NCBI RefSeq assembly: GCF_036002945.1
Contig: NZ_CP108529.1
Span: 6,319,001-6,383,000, forward strand
Origin: Streptomyces sp. NBC_01224
Lineage (GTDB): Bacteria > Actinomycetota > Actinomycetes > Streptomycetales > Streptomycetaceae
Direction of reading: 5' to 3'
Length of the DNA stretch: 64,000 nt
A program made the position numbers and the translations under genes. Each line of letters starts with the position of its first letter. Position 1 is the stretch's first letter. Positions 23,441 to 33,165 of this stretch are shown here, piece by piece. Under the pieces are notes generated by a model. It searched no databases, was not told the origin of the DNA, and saw nothing but the letters and a program-made list of their open reading frames with translations.

Positions 23441-25009
23441 ATGACGGAATCCACGAACGACCGCAGGCAGAAGCTCGACGGCCTGCGCGGGCGCATATCG
23501 TCGGCCGGCAGCAAGAACGACCTCATCGACGCGATCGAGGACGCCCTCGGCGTCTCGGCACCGGTCGGCGACCCGAAGGTGATCGAGGCCCTGGGCAAGC
23601 GCTACACCGGCCAGACCGACGAGGCCGACGCGGTGAGCGACCGGATCGACAAGATCGCCCGCAAGGGTCTTCCGCAGGTCTGGGTCGGCGACACGAGCGT
23701 CCTCGCCTCCGACGTGGTGGGCGCCGCCTCCCGCGACGCCCAGCAGATGATCGAGGCGTTCCAGGGCGGCGGCAAGGCTCTGATCGCGCTGTCCGACGCG
23801 CTGGAGACCGCGCAGGCCAAGGACGGCACCGGCCGCGGCAAGCTGCGCGACGCCCGCACCATGCTCGGCGGCAAGGACGGCTTCTTCGACGACTGGCACG
23901 AGGACGACGATGAGGAGGACCTCCGTCTGCGGGCCCGCTCGCTGGCCTCGCACGGCATCGACGACCTGCACACGGCGGCCGCCGACGCCGACGACGCCGC
24001 CCGCGTCGCGGCCCGTTACCTCAACAAGTTCGCCGCCGAGGCCCGCGCAGGCCGGATGGACACCGACGAACTGACCGCCGCCGACCGCCTCGCCCTCGCC
24101 GACACCAGCAACGTCGGCGGCGACGCCGAACTGAACGAGATCCTCAGCGCCAACGATCTCGAACGCTCGGGCCGCGCCATGGAGAACCTCTCGCCCGCCG
24201 AACGGGCCCGTATGGAGCGGCTCCTGGCGAACGCGTCGAGCTCGCAGGAGAAGGCGTACCTCATGAAGGCCCTCGCCTCGGGCTACGACGTCGGCGAGGT
24301 CGAGAAGTTCGGCGGGAAGATCCACGGCAAGGACTCGTCGTGGCTCCAGGAGCACCTGGCGCCGGTCACCACCGGCTCGGGCACGGGGCAGGAGGAGCAG
24401 AAGTTCGGTGACGAACACTGGTCCCAGGACGACGAGACCTGCGTCCCGTCCTCGACGGTCACCGCGCGCGCCCTGGTCGACCCGGTCTACGCCCTCGAAC
24501 TCACCGGAGGCCCCGACGGCCAGGACAATGACCCCGACCACTTCCGCAAGCGCCTGCACGACGAGCAGTTCCGGATGAATGACGAGGGCGACGGCGAGTA
24601 CGACGGCTGGTGGTGGGACCGCCACGCGGCCGGCATGGACTCCGACGGGCAGGAGGAGATCTCCAACAAGGAGCTCGGACCGCACACCGGCGACAAGTAC
24701 GACACGCAGGAGATGGACGGCGCCGACGACCGGCGCGGCGTCCTGCCCGACATCGAGAAGTCCGTCGCCGACGGCAAGCCGGTCCCCTTCAACATCTCCC
24801 GCAAGGACGAGGACGGCAATATGCACGGCCACAGCCTGATGATCATCGGGCAGGAGGACGGGAAGCTGCAGATCTACAACCCCTGGGGCACCACGACGTG
24901 GGTGAGCGAGGACGACTTCATCAACGGCGACCTCAGCGCGGCCACCGACGACCGCTACTCCAAGGCCCATGAGGGCGATGTCAGCCGCGTCTACATCGAG
25001 CAGAACTGA
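23441..25009 (+). CDS. Putative type VII-exported calpain/papain-like cysteine peptidase
   Basis: A 522-residue protein without a signal peptide. Residues ~1-320 are helical and acidic (for example LTAADRLALADTSNVGGDAE and LSPAERARMERLLANASSSQ). The C-terminal ~190 residues look like a peptidase: DDETCVPSSTVTARAL with Cys ~334, HGHSLMIIGQEDGKLQIYNPWG with His ~464 and Asn ~480. Cys/His/Asn with the 'YNPWG' strand is the calpain/papain pattern. It follows the ESX-like gene and directly precedes a chagasin-like lipoprotein (1-nt overlap, TGATG). This suggests an exported protease with a dedicated inhibitor. The motif reading is mine; no family name is certain, and target and export are untested. 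Confidence 0.7.
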   Translation: MTESTNDRRQKLDGLRGRISSAGSKNDLIDAIEDALGVSAPVGDPKVIEALGKRYTGQTDEADAVSDRIDKIARKGLPQVWVGDTSVLASDVVGAASRDAQQMIEAFQGGGKALIALSDALETAQAKDGTGRGKLRDARTMLGGKDGFFDDWHEDDDEEDLRLRARSLASHGIDDLHTAAADADDAARVAARYLNKFAAEARAGRMDTDELTAADRLALADTSNVGGDAELNEILSANDLERSGRAMENLSPAERARMERLLANASSSQEKAYLMKALASGYDVGEVEKFGGKIHGKDSSWLQEHLAPVTTGSGTGQEEQKFGDEHWSQDDETCVPSSTVTARALVDPVYALELTGGPDGQDNDPDHFRKRLHDEQFRMNDEGDGEYDGWWWDRHAAGMDSDGQEEISNKELGPHTGDKYDTQEMDGADDRRGVLPDIEKSVADGKPVPFNISRKDEDGNMHGHSLMIIGQEDGKLQIYNPWGTTTWVSEDDFINGDLSAATDDRYSKAHEGDVSRVYIEQN

Positions 25010-25455
25010 TGGTGTCCATGCGATCCGCCCTGCGTACGGCGCCCGCCCTGGCTGCCCTGCTCCTCGTCCTCACCGGCTGCGGCGACTCCGGGCCCGCCGC
25101 GTACGGCACCGACGACCGGACCATCACCGTCGACCACGGCGAGAAGTTCACGCTGAAGGTCCCGGCCAACCCCGAGCTCGGTCAGAACTGGTACCTGGCG
25201 AGCCCGCGCGCGGACGCGGACGTCCTGAAGTACCGGGGCGACCGCGAGGACACCGGCGACGGTGACGGAACCCAGTTCTTCGACTTCACGGCGCTCTCGC
25301 CCGGGAAGGCGACGGTGAAGCTGCTGTTCTGCCCCTACGGCCGGTGCCACAGCGCCGACGAGGCCGCGTCGAAGCCGGTTCCGACGGCCACGGGCGCCCC
25401 GAAGGACTCGGACCAGGCAGCCGCCTACTACCTCTATACGGTCACCGTCCGCTGA
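25009..25455 (+). CDS. Chagasin-like protease-inhibitor lipoprotein
   Basis: A 148-residue lipoprotein (signal and lipobox ALLLVLTGC). The mature part has the layout of chagasin/I42 inhibitors: TVDHGEKFTLKVPANPELGQ with the NP-x-T/L-G loop followed by NWYL, then FFDFTALSPGKATVKLLFC, and a final strand AAYYLYTVTVR. Chagasins inhibit papain-family cysteine peptidases by three loops. The start overlaps the peptidase gene stop by 1 nt. Placing a lipid-anchored cysteine-protease inhibitor right behind a cysteine-peptidase candidate points to self-protection outside the membrane. The loop residues are only partly canonical. Confidence 0.72.
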   Translation: MVSMRSALRTAPALAALLLVLTGCGDSGPAAYGTDDRTITVDHGEKFTLKVPANPELGQNWYLASPRADADVLKYRGDREDTGDGDGTQFFDFTALSPGKATVKLLFCPYGRCHSADEAASKPVPTATGAPKDSDQAAAYYLYTVTVR

Positions 25456-25477
25456 GCCGGACCGGAACGGAACGACG

Positions 25478-25888
25478 ATGGTCCACGACCGCTCCCCACG
25501 CACCGACGACCAGGTGCTCGCCGCTACCGACATCGAGGCGCTGCTGCGCCACGGCCTCAGCCGCGACACCTTCCGCACCGCGCTCTTCGGCGACGGCGCG
25601 ATCGCCGCCGCCGTCACCCTCGACCGGCTCGGTGTGCTGCCACGCTCGGTGACGTACGTCGCGAAGATCGTCCGGGCCGGCGGCCTCGCGTACGCGGCCG
25701 GGCTGGCCGAGCCCCTGCCGTCGGGTGCCGCGTCCGCATGCCTGCGGGACTGGCTGGAGACCGCCGCGCAGGTCGCCGGCACACCGGATGACGAGGCGCG
25801 CGCCGCACGCTGGCTGGACACGGTCGCCGAGCTCATCGGCCTGCGCCGCGGCAGCCGGGCCGCGACGGCGGGGCGCGGTCCGGCCTGA
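25478..25888 (+). CDS. Hypothetical protein at the end of the protease operon
   Basis: A 136-residue soluble, Ala/Arg-rich helical protein (TDIEALLRHGLSRDTFRTAL, AAAVTLDRLGVLPRSVTYVA, AARWLDTVAELIGLRRG). It lies 22 nt after the chagasin-like gene and is probably in the same transcript. No domain is recognised; it could be an adaptor or second immunity factor. The following 230 nt (25889-26118) hold nothing I can support. Confidence 0.65.
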   Translation: MVHDRSPRTDDQVLAATDIEALLRHGLSRDTFRTALFGDGAIAAAVTLDRLGVLPRSVTYVAKIVRAGGLAYAAGLAEPLPSGAASACLRDWLETAAQVAGTPDDEARAARWLDTVAELIGLRRGSRAATAGRGPA

Positions 25889-26118
25889 CCCCGGTGTCGA
25901 CAGCGCAGGCTGGACCGGCTCGCCGGAGATCCTGTCGGGCCCGACCCGGCGGGAGTGGTGGTTCTGATGGGGCATGAGCTCGTGGACGGTACCGACCCGT
26001 CGGCATCGCGTCGACCGATGTGCTCCATGAACAGGACGGCCGGCTCAGCTTGCAGCCACGGGCGGGACGCCTCTCAAACGTGGAGGCGGCGTCCCCCCGG
26101 GCTGTCTGCTCGGCCGGC

Positions 26119-26193
26119 TCAGGCGTTGGGACGCTTGCCGTGATTGGCGTTCTTCTTCTTGCGGCCGCGTCGCTTGTTTCCTCGCTTGGCCAT
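26119..26193 (-). CDS. Ribosomal protein bL37 (24 residues)
   Basis: A 24-residue, extremely basic protein starting MAKRGNKRRGRKKK and ending ANHGKRPNA. This is nearly the sequence of the actinobacterial large-subunit protein bL37 found in mycobacterial ribosomes. A GGGAG ribosome site precedes ATG 26193. It is well below normal gene-calling cut-offs and easy to miss. Its leader region runs to the next relic. Confidence 0.9.
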   Translation of the reverse strand: MAKRGNKRRGRKKKNANHGKRPNA

Positions 26194-26237
26194 GCTGCAC
26201 ATCTCCCTCATTCAGGATGTTTCGGGCCTTCGCCAGT

Positions 26238-26520
26238 CTAGGTTCGACCCGGTGCAGCCGCATCAGACGTACCTCGCAGCCGGGCGCGCAGCGCCCGCGT
26301 GAACCACGTGAATGCCGGTGCCGAGTCGTCCGGGGGAGGCCAGGCGTCGATCACTGCGAGCAGCTCCAGGTACCGCTGCCGGCGACGGGGAGCGAGAGCT
26401 CCCGGTCCACGACCATCCGGATCGTGGGAAGGTCAAGTCCCAGGTCGCGCAGCGTACGCACCATGTCGAGGCGTGCGACGGCGTCGCTGCTCGCGTGACG
26501 CACGGCTTCACTGCCGCGCT
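26238..26520 (-). pseudogene. MerR-family regulator, internally deleted
   Basis: One frame holds HASSDAVARLDMVRTLRDLG followed by LDLPTIRMVVDRELSLP, a MerR helix 2 and coiled-coil start. A second frame gives RQRYLELLAVIDAWPPPDDS and APAFTWFTRALRARLRG, the usual end of this MerR subfamily. The ~100 residues between them and the N-terminal HTH are gone. A small palindrome CACCCATAAGGGTG (26533-26546) just upstream could be its old operator. Confidence 0.7.
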
Positions 26521-26622
26521 TCCAGGGGCGTCACCCTTATGGGTGCGTCCGGGTGGTCGCCCGGGAAGGTGCCACGCAGGGTCGGTTCTGTCTTGCAGTC
26601 CTGCTCCGGCCAAGGAGTTCCC

Positions 26623-27057
26623 ATGGCACATTCAGCGCCCACGTCCGGCCCGGCCCGTTCCGCCGCCCAGGGGGACATCAACCCCTGGGCGGCCGGCGGG
26701 ATCACGTTCGCCGGTGTGCTGCTTCTCGTCGACGGCGTCTTCGGAGTGATCAAGGGCATCAGTGGTATCGCCTCCGACCAGGTCTACGCGCGCATCAGCA
26801 ACTACACGTTCAAGTTCGATGTGGCCGCATGGGGATGGATCCACCTCGTCCTCGGCATCCTGCTCGGATTCGTCGGCTGGGGCATCCTCAAGGGCGCCGC
26901 CTGGGCCCGTGTCACGGGTGTCGTACTTGCCGCCATCAGCCTGGTCATCAACTTCATGTGGCTGCCGTACCAGTCGATCTGGGCGATCATCTCCATCGCC
27001 ATCGACACATTCGTGATCTGGGCCCTGTGCACGGAGAGCTCGAAGGCGGTCATCTGA
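26623..27057 (+). CDS. DUF7144-type four-TM membrane protein
   Basis: A 144-residue protein with four TM segments starting AAGGITFAGVLLLVDGVFGVI, with conserved-looking features 'GISGIA', YTFKFDVAAWGWIHLVLGIL and LPYQSIWAIISIAIDTFVIW. This matches a common actinobacterial membrane family (DUF7144). ATG 26623 follows AAGGAG at the right spacing. Function unknown; it is followed by the DUF1254 gene 96 nt downstream. Confidence 0.8.
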   Translation: MAHSAPTSGPARSAAQGDINPWAAGGITFAGVLLLVDGVFGVIKGISGIASDQVYARISNYTFKFDVAAWGWIHLVLGILLGFVGWGILKGAAWARVTGVVLAAISLVINFMWLPYQSIWAIISIAIDTFVIWALCTESSKAVI

Positions 27058-27153
27058 GCCGTCAGGGTGTACGGGCCCGACTCGGCCTTCCCGGGCGGAG
27101 GTCGGTCCACGCCGGCCCTGCCGTGAGCGGGGGCAGTGAGTGAAAGGACTGCG

Positions 27154-28503
27154 GTGTCGAAGGAGAACACGGAAGAGCTTGTCGCTCTTGCCGCCGAGGC
27201 GTATGTATACGGCTGTCCGCTGGTCCATGGCCTGTCGGCAGCCGAGGACTTCATGCAAACGGGCTTCGGTCCGCTGCCGCCCACCCCCTTCAATCACTTC
27301 GCGCACTCCGCTCAACTGGATTTCCCTTCCACGTACTTCGGGTCCGTCGACAACGAAACCGTCCACTCGATCGCGCACCTCGACCTTTCCGGCGGTCCGG
27401 TCGTGCTCCATGTCCCTGACACGGGCGGCGCGTACTACGTGCTGCAGTTCGTGGACGCCTGGACCAACAACTTCGCGTACGTCGGCCGCCGTGCCACCGG
27501 TACGGGGGCCGGGGACTGGCTCGTCGTACCGCCGAACTGGTCGGGCAGCGTGCCCGACGGGGTGCGCGGGGTGATCGACGCACCGACCTCCGTTGTCTCC
27601 GTCATCGGCCGCAACGCCTGCAACGGTCCGGACGACCTGGGGCGGGTGCGCGCCCTTCAGGCACAGTTCGCCCTCACATATCTCGAACCGGGTACTCATC
27701 GCACGGGACTGCCCGCGCCCGATCCCGACGTACCGGAGTCGCTGAGGTTCTTCGAGCAGCTCAGGGTCTGGATGGCAGACTTTCCGCCGTCCGCGGCCGA
27801 CCAGGCGTACCAGGACCGGTTCCAGCCGCTGGAGCTGCTGGAGGAGGGGCCCTCGCCGTACGTGTCCATCGACCCCGCCCTCGTACACGCACTGACCGAG
27901 GGCCTCGCGCGGGGCAGGGCGCGGGTGGAGGAGGCGAGCCGGCCCGCGGCGGTGCGCGAAGGCTGGGAGATGAATCCGCATCTCTTCGACTACAACCTCG
28001 ACTGGCACGGCGTCGGGGCCATCGACTCCCCGGAGTGGCGGATCACGGACCGCGAGGCCTCCTATCCGGCCAGAGCGGTGGCGGCACGGACCGCGCTGTG
28101 GGGGAGTCACGGGTACGAGGCGGTGTACGCCCACGCCTTCCGTGACGCCGACGGTGAGCAGCTCAACGGCGCTCACTCCTATGTGCTGCGATTCGAGCGG
28201 CAGCCGCCGGTCGAAGCGTTCTGGTCCGTGACCATGTACGGCCGGCCGGACCACCGCCTCGTCGAGAACCCGGCCGCGCGGTACTCGATCGGTGACCGTA
28301 CGCCCGGTCTCGTATACGGCGAGGACGGTTCGCTCACGATCCACATCCAGAGGGAGCGTCCGGCCGACCCGGATGCGGCGGCGAACTGGCTGCCCGCGCC
28401 CGACGGGGACTTCCGGCCCGTGCTCGGGCTCTACGCGCCGGGGCCGGAGATCCTCGACGGTACGTACGAGATCCCCGCCGTCGAACGGAGCGGTGAGCGG
28501 TGA
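27154..28503 (+). CDS. DUF1254/DUF1214 domain protein
   Basis: A ~449-residue protein. The DUF1254 half begins with AYVYGCPLVHGLSA and contains STYFGSVDNETVHSIAHLDL, DTGGAYYVLQFVDAWTNNFA and YVGRRATGTGAGDWLV. The DUF1214 half ends with EAFWSVTMYGRPDHRLVENP, RYSIGDRTPG and GSLTIHIQRERP. The family is a periplasmic/secreted-type beta protein in many bacteria, but no signal peptide is seen here. GTG 27154 with GAAAGGA upstream is preferred; GTG 27136 is also possible. The biochemical role is unknown. Confidence 0.88.
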   Translation: MSKENTEELVALAAEAYVYGCPLVHGLSAAEDFMQTGFGPLPPTPFNHFAHSAQLDFPSTYFGSVDNETVHSIAHLDLSGGPVVLHVPDTGGAYYVLQFVDAWTNNFAYVGRRATGTGAGDWLVVPPNWSGSVPDGVRGVIDAPTSVVSVIGRNACNGPDDLGRVRALQAQFALTYLEPGTHRTGLPAPDPDVPESLRFFEQLRVWMADFPPSAADQAYQDRFQPLELLEEGPSPYVSIDPALVHALTEGLARGRARVEEASRPAAVREGWEMNPHLFDYNLDWHGVGAIDSPEWRITDREASYPARAVAARTALWGSHGYEAVYAHAFRDADGEQLNGAHSYVLRFERQPPVEAFWSVTMYGRPDHRLVENPAARYSIGDRTPGLVYGEDGSLTIHIQRERPADPDAAANWLPAPDGDFRPVLGLYAPGPEILDGTYEIPAVERSGER

Positions 28504-28631
28504 GGTGAGCGGAGCCGGGAGTGGCGAAGTGAGGCGTGGCTGATGTCCTCGGCCTGCTCGCCTCGCCCGCCCGTTGTCGCAGACGATCAACCCGCCCGCC
28601 CGTTGTCAGTGGCTCGGGTCACACTGGACAC

Positions 28632-28856
28632 ATGTGCCGCAGCATCAAGACCCTTCGCCCGCCCGCCCTCCCCGAAGAGGCCACCGAGGAGGAGGTCCGG
28701 GCCGCCGCCCTGCAGTTCGTACGCAAGGTGTCCGGCTTCCGGGCTCCGGCCGCGCACAATCAGGAGGTGTTCGACCGGGCCGTCGACGAGATCGCCCAAG
28801 CGACCGCCAGGCTGCTGGACGGTCTGGAGATGCGGGGCGCCGTCAGGACGTCGTAG
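28632..28856 (+). CDS. DUF2277 protein
   Basis: A 74-residue protein beginning MCRSIKTLRPPALPEEATEE and continuing RKVSGFRAPAAHNQEVFDRA, the near-invariant DUF2277 pattern. Small helical protein of unknown function, with a conserved Cys at position 2. Its last 14 nt overlap the end of the convergent DedA gene. Confidence 0.93.
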   Translation: MCRSIKTLRPPALPEEATEEEVRAAALQFVRKVSGFRAPAAHNQEVFDRAVDEIAQATARLLDGLEMRGAVRTS

Positions 28857-29523
28857 CGGCCGTCGCGGCCGATGCCTGGGCGGCCGCTTCCGCTGCCGGG
28901 CGCCGCATGACGTACGCGGCCAGGGTGCCCGCCACGCACAGGGCGAGGACCGAAACAGCTGTGCCCACCCAGGTCGCGCCGAGCCACTGGGCGCCGAAGT
29001 AGCCGAGGCCGACGCTGTAACCGGCCCAGGCCACGCCCGCCAGGGCCGACCACGGCAGGAATTCCTTCACCTTGCGATGTGCGGCGCCCGCGCCCAGGGA
29101 GACGACCGAGCGGCCGGCCGGGGCGAAGCGGGCAATGACGACGAGGATGCCGCCGCCCCGGGCCAGGGCGGTGCCGAGGCGTTCCTGCGCGGAGGTGAGG
29201 CGGCGGGAGCGGGCGATGGCCCGGTCCAGGCGCTCGCCGCCGCGCCAGGCCAGCCGGTACGCGACGAGGTCGCCGAGCACCGAGGCGGTGGCGGCGCACA
29301 GGATCAGGGCGAGGAGGGAGGGGACCTCGGGCACCTGCTCGGCGGCGCGCGTGGCGGAGGCCGCGCCTGCGACGGTCGTCGAACCGGCGGCGGCTGCCGT
29401 GGCAGCGGCGATCACCAGGACTCCGCTGGGCAGCACGGGCAGAAAGACGTCCAGGAGCACCGAGACGGCGACCACGGCGTAGATCCATGGGCTGCCGGTC
29501 AGCGCACCCACACTCTCAAGCAC
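28843..29523 (-). CDS. DedA/VTT-family membrane protein
   Basis: A 226-residue protein with five or so TM segments and the DedA family glycine-rich cytoplasmic loop and motif: VLGDLVAYRLAWRGGERL, ARFAPAGRSVVSLGAGAAH, then EFLPWSALAGVAWAGYSVGL. DedA proteins act in lipid-carrier or phospholipid flipping and envelope homeostasis. GTG 29523 is preceded by GGGGAG. It converges on DUF2277 with a 14-nt overlap. Confidence 0.88.
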   Translation of the reverse strand: MLESVGALTGSPWIYAVVAVSVLLDVFLPVLPSGVLVIAAATAAAAGSTTVAGAASATRAAEQVPEVPSLLALILCAATASVLGDLVAYRLAWRGGERLDRAIARSRRLTSAQERLGTALARGGGILVVIARFAPAGRSVVSLGAGAAHRKVKEFLPWSALAGVAWAGYSVGLGYFGAQWLGATWVGTAVSVLALCVAGTLAAYVMRRPAAEAAAQASAATAATTS

Positions 29524-29649
29524 CTACTACTCCCCGATTCGGAACAACGCCGCGACGTCGCAGGGGAGCGGCAGGAGCGGCAGGGCCAGCTGTACAGCGT
29601 ACGCCTGAGGCTCATCCGGTGATCTACAAATATGGACGATGTTGGAAAG

Positions 29650-29697
29650 CTCACGTACACCCAGAAATGGGAAGCCCAGGTTCCGGGTGTACGTGAG
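29650..29697. repeat. Perfect 13-bp inverted repeat
   Basis: CTCACGTACACCC and GGGTGTACGTGAG separated by 22 nt, 79 nt past the DoxX stop and 127 nt upstream of the DedA start. Either a terminator hairpin for DoxX or a paired operator for DedA. Otherwise nothing is seen in 29524-29775. Confidence 0.7.
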
Positions 29698-29775
29698 GAA
29701 CGGCCCGCGAGCGGAAGGGGCGGCTCCGTGCGGATCGGGCCGTGACGGCCGTCGGCAGGGCCGCCACTTCGGCCG

Positions 29776-30234
29776 TCAGACCGTTACGGCCGGTACCTGC
29801 TCGCGTGCGCGGTCCTGGCCGTCGCTCTCCGCGCAGCCCCGGCTGAACAGCCGGTCCAGGGCCAGTGCGCCGGGGCCGGTGAAGACCAGCAGGAGGAACA
29901 CCCAGCAGAAGACGGCCGAGGGCTCGCCGCCGTTCTGCAGCGGGAAGAGCGCCTCGGGCTGATGGACCTTGAAGTACGCGTACGCCATGGAGCCGGAGGA
30001 GATCAGGGCGGCGATGCGGGTGCCCAGGCCGAGCGCCACCAGGCTGCCGCCGACGAGCTGGATGACCGCCGCGTACCAGCCGGGCCAGGTTCCGGCGGGT
30101 ATGGAACCGCCGCCCATCGCGCCGCCGAGGACGCCGAAGAGAGAGGCGGCGCCGTGGCAGGCGAAGAGCAGGCCTACGACGATCCGGAACAGGCCGAGGG
30201 CGTAGGGCTGAGCTTGATTCAGACGTGTGTGCAT
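29776..30234 (-). CDS. DoxX-family membrane protein
   Basis: A 152-residue four-TM protein with the DoxX pattern: LGLFRIVVGLLFACHGAASL, GWYAAVIQLVGGSLVALGLG, TRIAALISSGSMAYAYFKVH and FCWVFLLLVFTGPGALALD. The family is linked to quinone or thiosulfate redox work and oxidative-stress protection in a few cases. ATG 30234 has a GGAG site upstream. Confidence 0.9.
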   Translation of the reverse strand: MHTRLNQAQPYALGLFRIVVGLLFACHGAASLFGVLGGAMGGGSIPAGTWPGWYAAVIQLVGGSLVALGLGTRIAALISSGSMAYAYFKVHQPEALFPLQNGGEPSAVFCWVFLLLVFTGPGALALDRLFSRGCAESDGQDRAREQVPAVTV

Positions 30235-30317
30235 GGGGGGAGGGCTCCTTCGGTCTGGTGGGGACGTGAACCGATTGAGTGCCCCAAGTTAGGGAAACCT
30301 CACCAATGCTTGCAAGT

Positions 30318-32072
<1,755 letters not shown>

Positions 32073-32105
32073 GGTGTGCCCTCCTCGCGTCGTCCCGGTG
32101 TACGG

Positions 32106-32138
32106 GTACGGAGCCGTGCGGCGTGCACGGCTCCGTAC
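32106..32138 (-). terminator. Terminator of the HNH gene
   Basis: GTACGGAGCCGTGC and its exact complement around a 5-nt loop, downstream of the reverse-strand gene ending at 32253 and just before the PhoD ribosome site. Confidence 0.7.
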
Positions 32139-32252
32139 GGTACGGAACGACGCGGGAGGGCGGGCCGGTTCCACTCAGCGGCCCCCGGCTCTTCGGCGAG
32201 GGGCCGGACGCGGTCGCCCGGCGCGGTCCTCGCCGTGTCGTGCAGCGGCCGT

Positions 32253-32897
32253 TCAGCAGCCGTTCAGGACAGACTGCAGGGCGCTCTTCTCGGCCGAGTC
32301 GACGCTCAGGTTGTAGTAGTGCTTCACATGCACCCAGGCGCGCACGTACGTGCACCGGTACGCGGTGCGCGAGGGCAGCCAACTGGCCGGGTCCTGGTCG
32401 CTCTTGGACTGGTTGACATTGTCGGTGACCGCGATCAGCTGCGGGCGCGTCAGGTCGTTGGCAAACGCCTGCCGTTGGGCGGTCGTCCAGCTGCTGGCGC
32501 CCGATCGCCAGGCCTCGGCGAGCGGGACCATGTGGTCGATGTCCAGATCGGATGCGGCGGTCCAGGTGGCGCCGTCGTACTCCGAGTACCAACTTCCGCT
32601 GACGGCTGCGCAGCTGGAGTCCTGCGTCACATTCGTGCCGTCCCGCTTGAGGACGACCTCACGGGTGTTGCACGTGCCCGACTGGGTGATCCAGTGCGGG
32701 AACTTGTCGCGACTGTAGCCGGTCGACGAGCCCTCCGCGGCGACTGTCAGTTCGCTCAGATAGGTACGGGCGGTCGATGCGGAGACCGGTGTGGGCATGG
32801 CCGCCTGGGCGGTGGGGGCGGTGAGCAGTCCGGTGGTTGCGGCGAGGGCGGCGGATGCGGCGACGACAGCGATGCGACGCGCGTAGACACCTGACAT
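32253..32897 (-). CDS. Secreted HNH nuclease (DUF1524/GmrSD C-terminal-like)
   Basis: A 214-residue protein with a Sec signal peptide (AVVAASAALAATTGLLTAPTAQAA). The nuclease part has SDLDIDHMVPLAEAWRSGAS with the DxDH HNH core, then LIAVTDNVNQSKSDQDPASW with the metal-binding Asn/Lys loop, and YVRAWVHVKHYYNLSVD. This is the secreted actinobacterial HNH family related to DUF1524. Four Cys probably form disulfides. It likely digests extracellular nucleic acid. ATG 32897 follows AAGGGAG. Confidence 0.92.
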   Translation of the reverse strand: MSGVYARRIAVVAASAALAATTGLLTAPTAQAAMPTPVSASTARTYLSELTVAAEGSSTGYSRDKFPHWITQSGTCNTREVVLKRDGTNVTQDSSCAAVSGSWYSEYDGATWTAASDLDIDHMVPLAEAWRSGASSWTTAQRQAFANDLTRPQLIAVTDNVNQSKSDQDPASWLPSRTAYRCTYVRAWVHVKHYYNLSVDSAEKSALQSVLNGC

Positions 32898-33165
32898 GCG
32901 AACTCCCTTGATGTGGGGGGGACCTTGGACGGGTGACCCGTGGGGCCCGGCCATCGTGGCGGCGCCAGGTTTCCGTGGGGTGGGCGCCAGGTAACAGAGT
33001 GGCGACATGGGCACGTCACAATCAAGAGTTCTGACGAACAGGGCCGAGGCATGGGGCGTACGTCCGCATCTGCGCGGGCGCACTTACTGACGCACCGGCA
33101 ATTCGGCGGTGCGGTAGGCCGATTCGCGCAGGGACTCCGAGCCTGGCCGGTCGTAGGGTTACGGC

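Noticed and set aside
22595..25009. Single 804-residue reading of the peptidase gene including upstream DNA
   Set aside because: The first ~280 codons cross the IS relic and the ESX-like gene in the wrong frame. ATG 23441 fits the spacing after the ESX-like stop.
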